Part shown: piece by piece, positions 36,671 through 45,816 of the stretch
Numbering within the stretch: position 1 is the stretch's first letter
How the letters are laid out: every line of letters starts with the position of its first letter
NCBI GenBank assembly: GCA_016745215.1
Contig: CP050890.1
Span: 2,356,001 to 2,420,000, forward strand
DNA: 64,000 nucleotides
Source of the DNA: Thiohalocapsa sp. PB-PSB1
Lineage (GTDB): Bacteria > Pseudomonadota > Gammaproteobacteria > Chromatiales > Chromatiaceae
Direction of reading: 5' to 3'
Made by a program: the position numbers and the translations under genes
Notes under the pieces: generated by a model
What the model was told of the DNA's origin: nothing
What the model saw: only the letters and a program-made list of their open reading frames with translations
The model's database searches: none

Positions 36671-38028
36671 GTCTCGCCTGTCAGCCAGGTGGCCAGCGCG
36701 CTGGCAAGCACGGCAAGCGCCAATAATCCGGCGCCGACCCATGGACTACCCAGGGATTCGGGGGCGCCCAGCATGGTCAATCCAAGAGCCAGCATCATGA
36801 CTCCCGAGAGCAGCTTCAAGATGCGACCCTGGCGCTCGCTGAGCTTGCGCGCGCCGAGCGTGAAGGTGAACAGCAGCACAATGAAAAGCAATGGCAGCAC
36901 ATAGATCGAATTGTACAGCGCGAGATAGCCATAATGCGCCCAGCTGCTGAGATCGTTCAAAGTCAACACCCGGGTATAGACCATCGGAAAGCCAGCTGTG
37001 CAAAGCAACTCATAGCTATTTGCCGCCAGCGCCAACACGACCGTGCCCGCGAGCATCGTTGCCGAATTCTCGGCATTGAGCAGTCCGCGCATACGCCGAT
37101 ATAATCCCGGCTTGGCCTGTTCCGGGATCGATAGGCTCGGACCGCGCTGGAACCAAAAAAAGTCCTTGACATTGAGCAAGCCGATGAGAGTTGCCAGCAG
37201 TCCAGCGAGCAGCGTCACCACCCGTGCTCCACCGATCACCAGAAACAGGTTCAACCAGGCCGCCATGAAAAGAAAATAGACCAGCCCTGAGCAGAACACG
37301 AAGGTCATGCCAACCACCAGCATCCGTGCCCGGCTGCGTGCATGCACCATTAGGCTGAGCAGAAACAATAGTACAAAGAAGGCGCAGGGGTTAAAGGCAT
37401 CAAGACCCGCGATCAGCAGCGTGAATACCGGCAACGACAGGGTGTGTGCGTCCAATTCGCCGAGCATCGGAACCTGCAGGGGCTTGGCATCTACGGTGGA
37501 TTCGGGATCGGCATCACTGTTAGCGGGGTTGCCGACGGCGGATCTGCCGATTGCTGGTGGCCGCTCTCCGTCGACTGCCGTCGTCAGCGCTTCCGCTCGG
37601 CACAGCTCGGCTAGGCGACGTACCTGTTTACCGATTCCACTTGCGTTGTCAAAGCCCGTGATCATATGCCCGCAAAGTAGGAAGGCAGGTACCGAGCGCG
37701 CCTCGCGTCCGAGCTTCTCCGCCATTTCGACGTACAACACGATATTCGCACGATCGCCGGTTAATTCATGCGAGTGCAACTCCAGCCAAGGGTATTCGCT
37801 CGATAATTCCTGCACGAACGGCAACGCCTTGCGGCAATGCGGGCAAGAGCGTGACCAGAAGAAATACAGATGCACGCGTGCTACCGCAGTGCCTTCGTCC
37901 GTCACCCAGTCGATCTCTGGTGCGCCTTGGGCATGCGCCCAAACACCGAACCAGGCCGCCAACAGCAGGCTGACCAACAACCGCGACAGCACACTCGGTT
38001 GGTGTTTGTCGTGCAAGCACGAGAGCAT
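36646..38028 (-). CDS. Thioredoxin-like/DsbD-type membrane protein
   Basis: This is probably a membrane thiol-disulfide exchanger. Of 460 residues, a signal peptide (about 1-34) leads into a thioredoxin-like domain with a CPHC active site (Cys62, Cys65) and cis-proline SVPAF (Pro114). A Pro/Ala linker (about 150-190) connects to six to eight transmembrane helices of the DsbD/CcdA kind with conserved cysteines in NPCAFF (Cys215) and LLCTAGFP (Cys343). This fuses a periplasmic thioredoxin to the electron-conducting membrane domain, in the reverse order to DsbD. ATG 38028 follows GGGAGG. The final KPIAGEK and stop are encoded by MITE family 2 copy f, so the original C-terminus was altered. Confidence 0.85.
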   Translation of the reverse strand: MLSCLHDKHQPSVLSRLLVSLLLAAWFGVWAHAQGAPEIDWVTDEGTAVARVHLYFFWSRSCPHCRKALPFVQELSSEYPWLELHSHELTGDRANIVLYVEMAEKLGREARSVPAFLLCGHMITGFDNASGIGKQVRRLAELCRAEALTTAVDGERPPAIGRSAVGNPANSDADPESTVDAKPLQVPMLGELDAHTLSLPVFTLLIAGLDAFNPCAFFVLLFLLSLMVHARSRARMLVVGMTFVFCSGLVYFLFMAAWLNLFLVIGGARVVTLLAGLLATLIGLLNVKDFFWFQRGPSLSIPEQAKPGLYRRMRGLLNAENSATMLAGTVVLALAANSYELLCTAGFPMVYTRVLTLNDLSSWAHYGYLALYNSIYVLPLLFIVLLFTFTLGARKLSERQGRILKLLSGVMMLALGLTMLGAPESLGSPWVGAGLLALAVLASALATWLTGETKPIAGEK

Positions 38029-38206
38029 TGCTTTTCCCTCCCAGGCAAGCTAGTGATACTATTTGACGCGTCTAAACTTAAACATGTTTTCAAAGAGCCA
38101 AGCATGCCCTGGCACCCAACCTCGTTGCCATGACATTTATAGTCGCTTATTGCAAGTCGCCACAGGTTCGTATCGCGGCTTGGGCCGTCAGGGTTCCTTA
38201 AAGCAA

Positions 38207-38370
38207 TTAGGCGATTGCCGGAGAGAAATAGACCAACTGGCGCCGGATTCTCGTTCGCCTTCGCGAAGCGGCAACCCGCCCATAGTCGCTCCATGGGCGG
38301 GTTGCCACAACGTCGATGCCGGACGAGAAGACAAGCCAGGGGATATGTTTCTTCACAGAAATCGTATTAA
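38207..38370 (+). mobile_element. MITE-like family 2, copy c
   Basis: Starts TTAGGCGATTGCCGGAGAGA, ends with the inverted TTCTTCACAGAAATCGTATTAA. The interior has the perfect-looking hairpin CGGCAACCCGCCCAT/ATGGGCGGGTTGCC. It lies in the divergent region between the thioredoxin-DsbD gene and the PCMT gene and ends 13 bp before the PCMT start, so it forms the 5' leader of that gene. Confidence 0.85.
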
Positions 38371-38383
38371 CAGCAACTCAGCG

Positions 38384-39181
38384 ATGGCCTATGCATCTAG
38401 ATCTTCTTTCCGCTTTTGCGCTCATACAACAGCTGATGTCGTGCGTTATTCCCTCCTGTGGCTCCTGTTACTGGTTTGGTCGTTGACTGCTATGGCCGCA
38501 CCACCTAATCTCGATCGCTATGCGGCGCAGCGCAATCGATTAGTCGATCTAATCGAGCGCGATGTGAGTGCCACTAGCGAATACCTCGGCACGAAACATC
38601 TTGATCCCGCGGTGGTTCGGGCTCTGCGCGCGGTGCCGCGCGAGCAGTTCGTGCCGCGGGCGTTGCATAATCAGGCGTATCGCGACCATCCACTGCCGAT
38701 TGGCCATGGCCAGACCATTTCGCAGCCCTACATTGTAGCGGTGATGAGCCATTTGACCGGCATTCGCAGCGGTCAGCGCATTTTTGAACTCGGCACTGGT
38801 TCCGGATACCAGGCAGCGGTATTGGCAGAGATGGGTGCCAAAGTGTATAGCGTCGAGATTGTACCCGAACTGGCCCAACGCGCCGCCGAAACCCTGGCCG
38901 GCCTGGGCTATGATCAGGTCCACGTGCGCGCTGGCGATGGTTATCAAGGTTGGCCAGAAGCGGCGCCTTTCGATGCTGTTATCGTGACCGCCGCGCATCC
39001 CGACATTCCGCAACCGCTGGTGGAGCAACTGGCGATCGGCGGTCGCATGGTTATGCCGGTGGGCGAGATTGGCGGCACCCAACAATTGATGGTGTTAACC
39101 AAGCATGAAGATAACCGCCTTACAAGGCGCAATGTGCTGCCGGTTCGGTTTGTCCCCATCACCGGCTCCTCCGTTCGTTGA
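38384..39181 (+). CDS. pcm: Exported protein-L-isoaspartate O-methyltransferase
   Basis: PCMT uses S-adenosylmethionine to methylate isoaspartyl residues for repair. The domain (about 50-265) has VPREQFVP, YRDHPLPIGHGQTISQPYIVA, the SAM-binding ELGTGSGYQAAVLAEMG and GDGYQGWPEAAPFDAVIVTAAHPDIPQPL, GGRMVMPVG. Unlike cytoplasmic Pcm it carries an N-terminal hydrophobic segment (LLWLLLLVWSLTAMAA) that looks like a signal peptide or anchor. ATG 38384 gives 265 residues; a later GTG before the hydrophobic segment would still keep it. The 5' leader comes from MITE family 2 copy c, and family 3 copy 1 follows 12 bp after the stop. Most of the normal pcm context (surE, nlpD, rpoS) is absent. Confidence 0.88.
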   Translation: MAYASRSSFRFCAHTTADVVRYSLLWLLLLVWSLTAMAAPPNLDRYAAQRNRLVDLIERDVSATSEYLGTKHLDPAVVRALRAVPREQFVPRALHNQAYRDHPLPIGHGQTISQPYIVAVMSHLTGIRSGQRIFELGTGSGYQAAVLAEMGAKVYSVEIVPELAQRAAETLAGLGYDQVHVRAGDGYQGWPEAAPFDAVIVTAAHPDIPQPLVEQLAIGGRMVMPVGEIGGTQQLMVLTKHEDNRLTRRNVLPVRFVPITGSSVR

Positions 39182-39193
39182 CTCAAAGACGAC

Positions 39194-39344
39194 CTAGTGG
39201 AGCGGTACAGAAATCCCGAGGCGGTTCGTTGTCGTTGTCGTAATCGTAGTCGTTATCGAGCATTCGGCTAAGACGATTGCGACAACGACAACGACAACGA
39301 TAACGACCGGAGACTGTCTTGGAACATCTGCACCGAGGCACTAG
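39194..39344 (-). mobile_element. MITE-like family 3, copy 1
   Basis: A 151-bp element starts CTAGTGGAGCGGTACAGAAAT and ends ATCTGCACCGAGGCACTAG. The interior has two runs of (GTCGTT)n and (AACGAC)n facing each other, so the RNA could fold into a long imperfect hairpin. The reverse-oriented copy 2 is at 59905-60055 and has the same length. Confidence 0.85.
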
Positions 39345-39394
39345 CGCCTGTTGTTGAATGCTTGACTTCACATTGCCTTGACCGAGGTAAAACC

Positions 39395-40702
39395 ATGGTT
39401 ACCCCAGAGCCGGCGAATGTGCGCAATACGCGTCGCGAAGCACAGGATACTGCCGCTGCCGCAACGGCACTTGCGCGCTGTCCGCGCCCGCTGTTAATGG
39501 AAAGCGCCGTGCAACACTACAGCTGGGGAGACTCGGAATTCATACCCAAGCTGATCGGCTGTTCGAACGAAACTCGCCGGCCCTATGCGGAGTTATGGAT
39601 CGGCGCTCATCCTGAACTGCCCTCTGTTGCATGGGTCGACGACGTTGCGGTGCCGCTGGATCGGCTCATCGCAGCGGCTCCTGAGGTTCTGCTCGGTGCG
39701 CGGGTTGTCCGCGCCTTCGGCGCTCAGCTGCCTTTTTTGTTCAAGGTGCTTGCGGCAAGGCAGCCGCTGTCGATTCAGGTTCACCCGAACCTGGAACAGG
39801 CGCGGGCGGGTTTTCAACGCGAGAATCGGGCAGGCATCCCAATTGACGATGACAAGCGCAACTACAGCGATGAAAACCACAAGCCGGAATTATTGCTGGC
39901 GCTGACCGATTTCTATGCTTTGCGCGGTTTTCGATCTCCCGATGAGATCGCGACCCTCCTCGCTGCAATTCCAGAGCTGGCATGGCTTGCCGATGGCCTA
40001 AAAGATGGCACTGAGCAGCGTGCCGAGCTGTATCGACGGCTCATGTGCATGTCACAGCAGGCCGTCAACGATCTCCTCGACCCTCTGCTGGTGCGGCTCG
40101 AGTCCGAAAACGATCGGGGCGGTTTCGGCCAGGACGACCCTCGATTCTGGCTATTGCGAGCAGATGGCTTTTTCTCGCAGCCAGAGCATCGCGATCGGGG
40201 CTTGTTCTCTATCCTGTTACTGAATCTGGTCCATCTGCGTCCGGGCCAGGGCCTGTTTCTGTCCGCGGGCGAATTGCACAGCTATTTGCAAGGCGCTGGA
40301 TTGGAATTGATGGCCAATTCCAATAATGTGCTGCGCGGCGGATTGACCACAAAGCACATCGACGTGGACGAATTGCTTGATCTAGTGTGCTTCGATGCGC
40401 AACCCCTTGCGCCGATCATGCCGCGGAAACTGGACGACGCGCAACGACGCTACCAGGTTCCGGCAACCGAATTTCAACTCGACGTCTGGTCGTTGCCTGA
40501 AGGGGAGCATCGCACATTGGCCGCTGCGGACATCCGGCTTGGTCTGCTGCTGGATGGAGAGATCGAGCTGGTTGGCAACGGCCATTCCCTGCGCTTGGTT
40601 GCGGGGCAGACCTTTCTGATCCCGGCGCGCTGCGAAATCACGATCAGAACAGCCCAACAGGGGACGCTCTATCTGGCCGCAGTGCCTGACGATTGCGGTT
40701 AG
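39395..40702 (+). CDS. manA: Mannose-6-phosphate isomerase, class I
   Basis: ManA interconverts mannose 6-phosphate and fructose 6-phosphate. The 435-residue protein contains LMESAVQHYSWGDSEFIPKL, RPYAELWIGAHPELPS, the metal-site region FKVLAARQPLSIQVHPNLEQA, DENHKPELLLALTDFYALRGF, and the signature LFLSAGELHSYLQGAGLELMANSNNVLRGGLTTKHIDV. A cupin-like C-terminal domain follows. ATG 39395 is preceded by GAGGTAA; the frame continues to 39362. It lies alone, after MITE family 3 copy 1. Confidence 0.94.
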   Translation: MVTPEPANVRNTRREAQDTAAAATALARCPRPLLMESAVQHYSWGDSEFIPKLIGCSNETRRPYAELWIGAHPELPSVAWVDDVAVPLDRLIAAAPEVLLGARVVRAFGAQLPFLFKVLAARQPLSIQVHPNLEQARAGFQRENRAGIPIDDDKRNYSDENHKPELLLALTDFYALRGFRSPDEIATLLAAIPELAWLADGLKDGTEQRAELYRRLMCMSQQAVNDLLDPLLVRLESENDRGGFGQDDPRFWLLRADGFFSQPEHRDRGLFSILLLNLVHLRPGQGLFLSAGELHSYLQGAGLELMANSNNVLRGGLTTKHIDVDELLDLVCFDAQPLAPIMPRKLDDAQRRYQVPATEFQLDVWSLPEGEHRTLAAADIRLGLLLDGEIELVGNGHSLRLVAGQTFLIPARCEITIRTAQQGTLYLAAVPDDCG

Positions 40703-40797
40703 GCCGAGATTTTCCCTGTTCTCTCCGGAATCGGCCCGATTTCGTATCGAACCCTTTGTAGTCGCCCGGCAAGGATGCAATCCGCCCATCGCTACTT

Positions 40798-40821
40798 GAT
40801 CGGGATCGGGATCGGGATCGG
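40798..40821. repeat. GATCGG hexamer array
   Basis: Four perfect tandem copies of GATCGG, followed by a degenerate AATTAGGATCG. Confidence 0.9.
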
Positions 40822-40930
40822 AATTAGGATCGAAAAACCTGACATCAGGACGTGGGAAAACTGACCTTTACTGGGCGCTATCTTTACTGGGCGCTGCCTT
40901 TAAACAATGTAACGATTTACGGCAGAGAAC

Positions 40931-41004
40931 GACTCACCGCAGAGATGCGGGGGGCAAGGCAAATGGCTAATGCGTCCTATTCTTTGTGTTCTCTGTGGTG
41001 AATC
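40931..41004. mobile_element. MITE-like family 5, copy 1
   Basis: GACTCACCGCAGAGA faces TCTCTGTGGTGAATC at 74 bp total, giving an imperfect 15-bp inverted repeat. A related copy lies at 45817-45904. Confidence 0.65.
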
Positions 41005-41168
41005 AAACTTCATCATATGGGGAATGGGTGAACATTTTACCGAGGCAGCAGCGCCCAACCAGCATGAACATTGCTGTTGACAGGGTAGAATGAGGAAAAG
41101 CGCGAAATGGGCGAAATAACACGTCGAACGAGAGTTCTTATTCCCCGCCTTTCGCGTGTTTCATCGTT

Positions 41169-41327
41169 CTAGGTCGACTTCTGTCGAAAAACAAACCATC
41201 TGGCTTGTCTTCTCGTCGGGCATCGATGTTGCGGCAACCCGCCCGTAGAGATGGGCGGGTTGCCGCTTCGCGAAGGTGAACCAGAATCCGGCGCTAGTTG
41301 GTACGTTTCTCTTCGGCAATCGCCTAA
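41169..41327 (-). mobile_element. MITE-like family 2, copy d
   Basis: Left end CTAGGTCGACTTCTGTCG, right end GGCAATCGCCTAA. The interior has GGCAACCCGCCC/GGGCGGGTTGCC pairing. The TAG stop codon of mrcA (41324-41326) is the terminal TAG of this element. Confidence 0.85.
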
Positions 41328-43969
41328 AATAACCTGTCGATAACGCGCGGGGCACTGCGTTTTGGTTTTGATCTCGCCTTGCTCCTGCTCTTGCGCTTGG
41401 GTTTGGCGACTACCGGCCCGGCGTAATTGATCGGATCCGGACCCAGGGTCATCAGCTGGTATTCGTCGCGAATGTATTCGACGATGCCACCTCGTTTCAC
41501 TGACTTGCCAGTCGACTCGCTGACGCGCACCGCGACCATGCCCTCCGGGCGTTTGATTTCAGCAATGGGCACGTCTTCAAGGGCGTCGGCCATAAAGTCA
41601 ACCCACATGCCCAAGGCCGCGGTCCCGCCCCACTCGCCGCGACCAAGCGGACGATTGTCGTCCATGCCCATCCAGGCGACAGTGACCAGGTCTGGCGTGA
41701 ATCCGGCGAACCAGGAATCTCGCGATTCGTTGGTGGTGCCGGTCTTGCCGGCGATATCCGAACGCCCTAGGCGCTTGGCCCGGGTCGCGGTCCCTCGCTG
41801 GATAACGTCTTTCATCATCGAGTTCATATTATAGGCGATGCGTGGGTCGAGCACCCGCTCCGCCAATGGATCATCCGAACTGCCGTCGGCCATGATCTCG
41901 GCTTCTCCCTCGGGCGTCTTGACCCAGCAGCCGCGGCAGGCATGGGGCGGGTCCACCTCGAACAATACATTGCCATCGGCGTCTTCGATTCGTGTGATAA
42001 AGTAGGGCTTGACCGCATAACCGCCATTCGCAATGACTGCGTATCCCGCTGCCAGTTGCAATGGCGTTGAACTGCCAGAGCCCAATGCCAGGCCGTAGCT
42101 GTCCGGCATATCCTCCATACTGTAGCCAAACCGCTTGTTAATGAAATCGCGCGTGTGGTCGATCCCCATGCGATCGATCAGGTTAACAATGGCCAAGTTG
42201 CGCGATTTGGTCAACGCCACGCGCATGCGGATTGGACCCATGTATTTACGGTCGGCATTCTCCGGTTGCCAACTGCCGAACTTTTGTTTTTCGTCCTTGA
42301 GCAGGCTGGCCGGCGTGTAGCCCTTACCCAAGGCCGCAGCATACACAAAGGGTTTGAACGTGGAGCCCGGCTGGCGTTTGGCGTCCACCGCGCGGTTGAA
42401 CTTAGACCATTCGAATTCGTAACCGCCGGACAAGGCGCGAATGGCCCCATCAAACGGCGACAACGCCACCAATGCCCCGCTCACGGTGGGTACCTGCGCC
42501 AGGATCGAGTTCCCCTTGGCGTCTTGGCGTAAACGGATTACGTCGCCAACGGCCACGGCATCGCTGACGCGCCGGGGCTTTGGCCCCCGCCAGTTTTCAT
42601 TTCTATAGCGCCGTGCCCAGTCCACTTGCCACAGTCGCAGCGTCTCGGTCTGTCCATCGCCGAGGTAGACTTCGGCAGAGGATGCGTCGGCCTGCGTCAC
42701 AACGGCGACGCGCAACTCCGGCACATTGGGTCGTTCCGCCAACAATTCGTCGAGCTCGGTTGGGCTCAACTCGGCGGCATCCTCGATCCTCGTCTCAGGA
42801 CCGTGATAACCATGGCGCTTGTTGTAGGCCATCAGAGCACGCCTGAAGGCGCGATCGGCCTCCGTCTGCAATCGCTCGTCAAGGGTGGTGGTTACCTTCA
42901 GTCCCAGGCTGTAAGCTTCCTCTACACCGTATTGCTCGACCACCTCCTGGCGCGCCATCTCGGCCATGTAGCCAGCGCGAAACTCAATCGGCGCGACATA
43001 AGCGACCGCCGTCAGCGGGGTGTCTATGGCTAAATCGTGTTCAGGCTCGTCAATATAGCCGAGCTCCAGCATGCGATCCAGAATGTAGTCTCGGCGTTCC
43101 CGGGCGCGCTCGGGATCCATCAATGGATTGTTTGCCGAAGGTGCTTTCGGCAACCCGGCCAGCATGGCCATTTCGGCAAGCGTGAGTTGGTCCAATGGCT
43201 TGCTGTAATAGAGTTCGGCCGCGGCAGAGATGCCATACGCGCGATGGCCGAAAAAGATTTTGTTCAAGTACAGCTCTATGATTTCCTGCTTGGACAAGGC
43301 CTTTTCCATGCGCAAGGCAAGCAGGATCTCGGAGATTTTGCGTTTAATCGTCTTTTCCGGCGTCAGAAAGACGTTGCGTGCCAATTGCATCGTGATCGTG
43401 CTGCCACCCTGGCTGACGCTGCCGGACTGCACCACCGCAAAGGCGGCCCGGGCAAGGCCGATCAGATCGAAGCCGATGTGCTCGAAAAAGCGATTGTCTT
43501 CGGCGGTGATGAAGGCATTGATCAGGTCCGGCGGAATATCCTCGAACTGCACCGCGCGACGACGCTGCACACCGAATTCACCCATCAGGGAGCCGTCCGC
43601 GGTGTAGATACGCAGCGGTTCTTCGAATTTCACCTCCAACAGCGAGTCGATCTCGGGCAGATCGGGCAGCATGGTGTAGAGAACAACCGACACGCCGATG
43701 GCGCCCAGCAATGCCAGGTCCAGCGGGATGGCGAAGGGCGCGGCGACAATGCGCGAGAACCAGCCGAGCACCTGGAAAGGCCACCAGGGTTTGCGATGCT
43801 GCTGACCACCGGCTTGGGCTGATTGTTTCCTAACCGCGTTGTTGCTTTTTCTGGTTTTATTCGTATTGGAGGGCGGCTGCTGTGGGGCCGGCACCGCTCC
43901 AGTGGTGGCGTTGTCTTTGTTGATGTGCAATGCCTTCAATCCGCGCGCTGACTCGCGACTTCGATGCAA
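41324..43969 (-). CDS. mrcA: Penicillin-binding protein 1A
   Basis: PBP1A is a bifunctional peptidoglycan glycosyltransferase/transpeptidase anchored in the inner membrane. Of about 881 residues, an N-terminal basic cytoplasmic stretch is followed by one membrane helix (about 84-104), a GT51 domain with FITAEDNRFFEHIGFD and GGSTITMQLARN, an OB-like insert, and the transpeptidase with SxxK (GSTFKPF), SRN and KTGTT motifs. The C-terminus is a Lys/Arg/Ser tail ending VIDRLF. The frame opens at a TTG (43969); another TTG start further in is possible. The stop codon is the end of MITE family 2 copy d. The pilMNOPQ genes, often divergent from mrcA, are absent. Confidence 0.94.
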   Translation of the reverse strand: MHRSRESARGLKALHINKDNATTGAVPAPQQPPSNTNKTRKSNNAVRKQSAQAGGQQHRKPWWPFQVLGWFSRIVAAPFAIPLDLALLGAIGVSVVLYTMLPDLPEIDSLLEVKFEEPLRIYTADGSLMGEFGVQRRRAVQFEDIPPDLINAFITAEDNRFFEHIGFDLIGLARAAFAVVQSGSVSQGGSTITMQLARNVFLTPEKTIKRKISEILLALRMEKALSKQEIIELYLNKIFFGHRAYGISAAAELYYSKPLDQLTLAEMAMLAGLPKAPSANNPLMDPERARERRDYILDRMLELGYIDEPEHDLAIDTPLTAVAYVAPIEFRAGYMAEMARQEVVEQYGVEEAYSLGLKVTTTLDERLQTEADRAFRRALMAYNKRHGYHGPETRIEDAAELSPTELDELLAERPNVPELRVAVVTQADASSAEVYLGDGQTETLRLWQVDWARRYRNENWRGPKPRRVSDAVAVGDVIRLRQDAKGNSILAQVPTVSGALVALSPFDGAIRALSGGYEFEWSKFNRAVDAKRQPGSTFKPFVYAAALGKGYTPASLLKDEKQKFGSWQPENADRKYMGPIRMRVALTKSRNLAIVNLIDRMGIDHTRDFINKRFGYSMEDMPDSYGLALGSGSSTPLQLAAGYAVIANGGYAVKPYFITRIEDADGNVLFEVDPPHACRGCWVKTPEGEAEIMADGSSDDPLAERVLDPRIAYNMNSMMKDVIQRGTATRAKRLGRSDIAGKTGTTNESRDSWFAGFTPDLVTVAWMGMDDNRPLGRGEWGGTAALGMWVDFMADALEDVPIAEIKRPEGMVAVRVSESTGKSVKRGGIVEYIRDEYQLMTLGPDPINYAGPVVAKPKRKSRSKARSKPKRSAPRVIDRLF

Positions 43970-45523
43970 GCGCCGGTTGCCTCCGGATGGAGAGAACCGA
44001 CAGATGAATTAAGTGAATACCGATAGAGTGCCTTGTGGTCATCGCCGGTTGCTTGGCGAGTCCGATCACTGTAACGACCCAACCGTGCTGACCTGGAGAT
44101 TCTACATCAAGCCTTGCTGTCTTCGACACAAGCGCGCCTGTTTTCCAGGGCGACTTGTAACCTGGCAGTGGCAGTGGTCTTTAGCCGCAAGTTTCCGCAT
44201 ATCGCATTCTTGCCAAACCGAAGGGCAGGGCATACCGAATCAGCAATTCAAGACGCCTGTTGCCGCGCATGAACTTGAGCCCTTCACTCACAGCCTTACT
44301 GAGCTCATCCAAAGTAAACGATCACGGTCTGCATCTGAGAAAAGGTCGGTGGTTGGGGCTAATAAACTGTCCACCAACAGATTCCCGATTCTTACTGAAC
44401 AACTCCCTGCAAAAAGGAATCTTAAGAGTAGAGGCTGGCTTTGGCGCTGGGCACTGGGACCGCCGGCTTTCCAGCCGGCTTGTGTTTGGCGTGGCTCGAT
44501 GTCGCGCCAAAGGCTTAGGAAATCGCGTAGATCCTGCAAACCCGAGCCAAATCCATCCGAGCCCCGATGCCGGATCGTGGGAACATGCTCTCGCGTCTGC
44601 GAGACTGTACAAAGCAATCGCCGTAGGTCGTGTTAGCAGAGCTTAACCCGAGGGTGCCGATCTAGCCCTTACAAGGTGTTGATACGTGTACGATCGCAAC
44701 CGCATGATTTTGCGGTGTTTGCTTTCCGACAAGCTGGCAAGCGGCTGCGGATGCCTGCGAGCCCTTGACGCTAAGAGACTGATTCATAATGTTGTTTTTG
44801 CGCACCTTGAAGGGGCTGGGTGCCGATACTTTACCCATCGCTTTCCGTGTCATTCTGCGTTTTCCGCGGCCCAAATCATACTGTCGCGAAAAGCGCTGTT
44901 ACGGTAGAACATGCTCCGCATCTTCCACTGCAACAGGCTGCTCGAGCTATAGTCTTTCAGAAAAAGATCTTGGAACTGCGTCATCGCAATCCGTTGATTT
45001 CGAAAGATCATTTTGGTTCAGCATGCCAGAGTCATTTTCTGAAGATCCATAGCTCATCCGGGCTCGCGAAGAGCCGCTGCATCCGTCCTTTCTTGTGGGC
45101 CTTCCTGCTGGTTACCACGCACCGCGTGAAAATTTCCAGCATCACTCTGCGGTGCGCAAACTCCAGCCTTCCCACCGAGCGCTCGACGGGCGACTGTTAT
45201 TGACGCTCGATGGCCCCAGGTAGGATTGCTTGAAGGCAGATGACCGCCCATAGTGCTCCACACGCAGATTCCTGGTGACGCGGCTCCAACCGCCCCACCC
45301 AGACGACGAAGCTCCAGCTTTGCGTCGCCAGGCGTCAGCAGCCGCGGGCACCCAGAGTGAGAAAACGGGTAGCGAGAAAACAGGGACGTACCATGATGTT
45401 ACACGACTCCGATGTGACTAACTGTGCGGTTGCAGTGGGCGCCCGAGATGATATTGGTGTTAAATTCCTTGTTTCCCTCGCTGTTTTCCCTGGAGATGAT
45501 CCTGGCTCCGTTGTTTTCCCAGT
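43970..45523. other. Gene-poor stretch
   Basis: About 1.55 kb with no convincing gene on either strand. It shows a CCGGCTTTCCAGCCGG hairpin near 44462-44477 and inverted AAGCTCCAGCTTTGCG and GCGCAAACTCCAGCCTT segments at 45309-45324 and 45154-45170 that look like a decayed repeat. A 207-codon plus frame at 44013-44636 has no family-like features and uneven composition, so it is not annotated. Confidence 0.5.
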
Positions 45524-45722
45524 GCAGAACTCCTGACATCGCGAAGTTTTGAATGCGACGATTCGGCCGGAAATATGACCGAGCAACCATGCACCTACCC
45601 ACTACGCCGTGGGCTTCAAGGCAAAAAAACAGGCCTCATGAGTCTCGAACAGAAATATCCAGCCTTTGGGTTAAATGCATATATTTCATAGATAGTTAAG
45701 CTCGATACGTCAGGAGTTCTGC
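45524..45722 (+). mobile_element. MITE-like family 4, copy 1
   Basis: A 199-bp element begins GCAGAACTCCTGACATCGCG and ends CGATACGTCAGGAGTTCTGC (14-bp perfect inverted ends). AGT flanks it on both sides as a 3-bp target duplication. Its partner, in inverse orientation, lies at 50025-50223 with ACC on both sides. Confidence 0.92.
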
Positions 45723-45816
45723 AGTATATACCAGCCCCACAGATGCGCTGCTTGACTAAGATCTTGCTGGGTGCTGCCTACATAAAATGCTATCCTATTC
45801 ACTCTGGACGTAGTTT

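Larger units (their letters stand above)
40703..41168. other. Gene-free stretch with repeats
   Basis: About 470 bp. It contains a GATCGG hexamer array (40798-40821) and MITE-like family 5 copy 1 (40931-41004). I see no gene. Confidence 0.6.

Noticed and set aside
37307..38053. 248-codon plus-strand frame
   Set aside because: Shadow of the thioredoxin-DsbD-like gene.
43037..43822. 261-codon plus-strand frame
   Set aside because: Shadow of the PBP1A N-terminal region.
44013..44636. 207-codon plus-strand frame in the gene-poor stretch
   Set aside because: Scattered Cys, Trp and Arg without pattern, a shorter frame overlapping it in another register, and a hairpin within; not protein-like.
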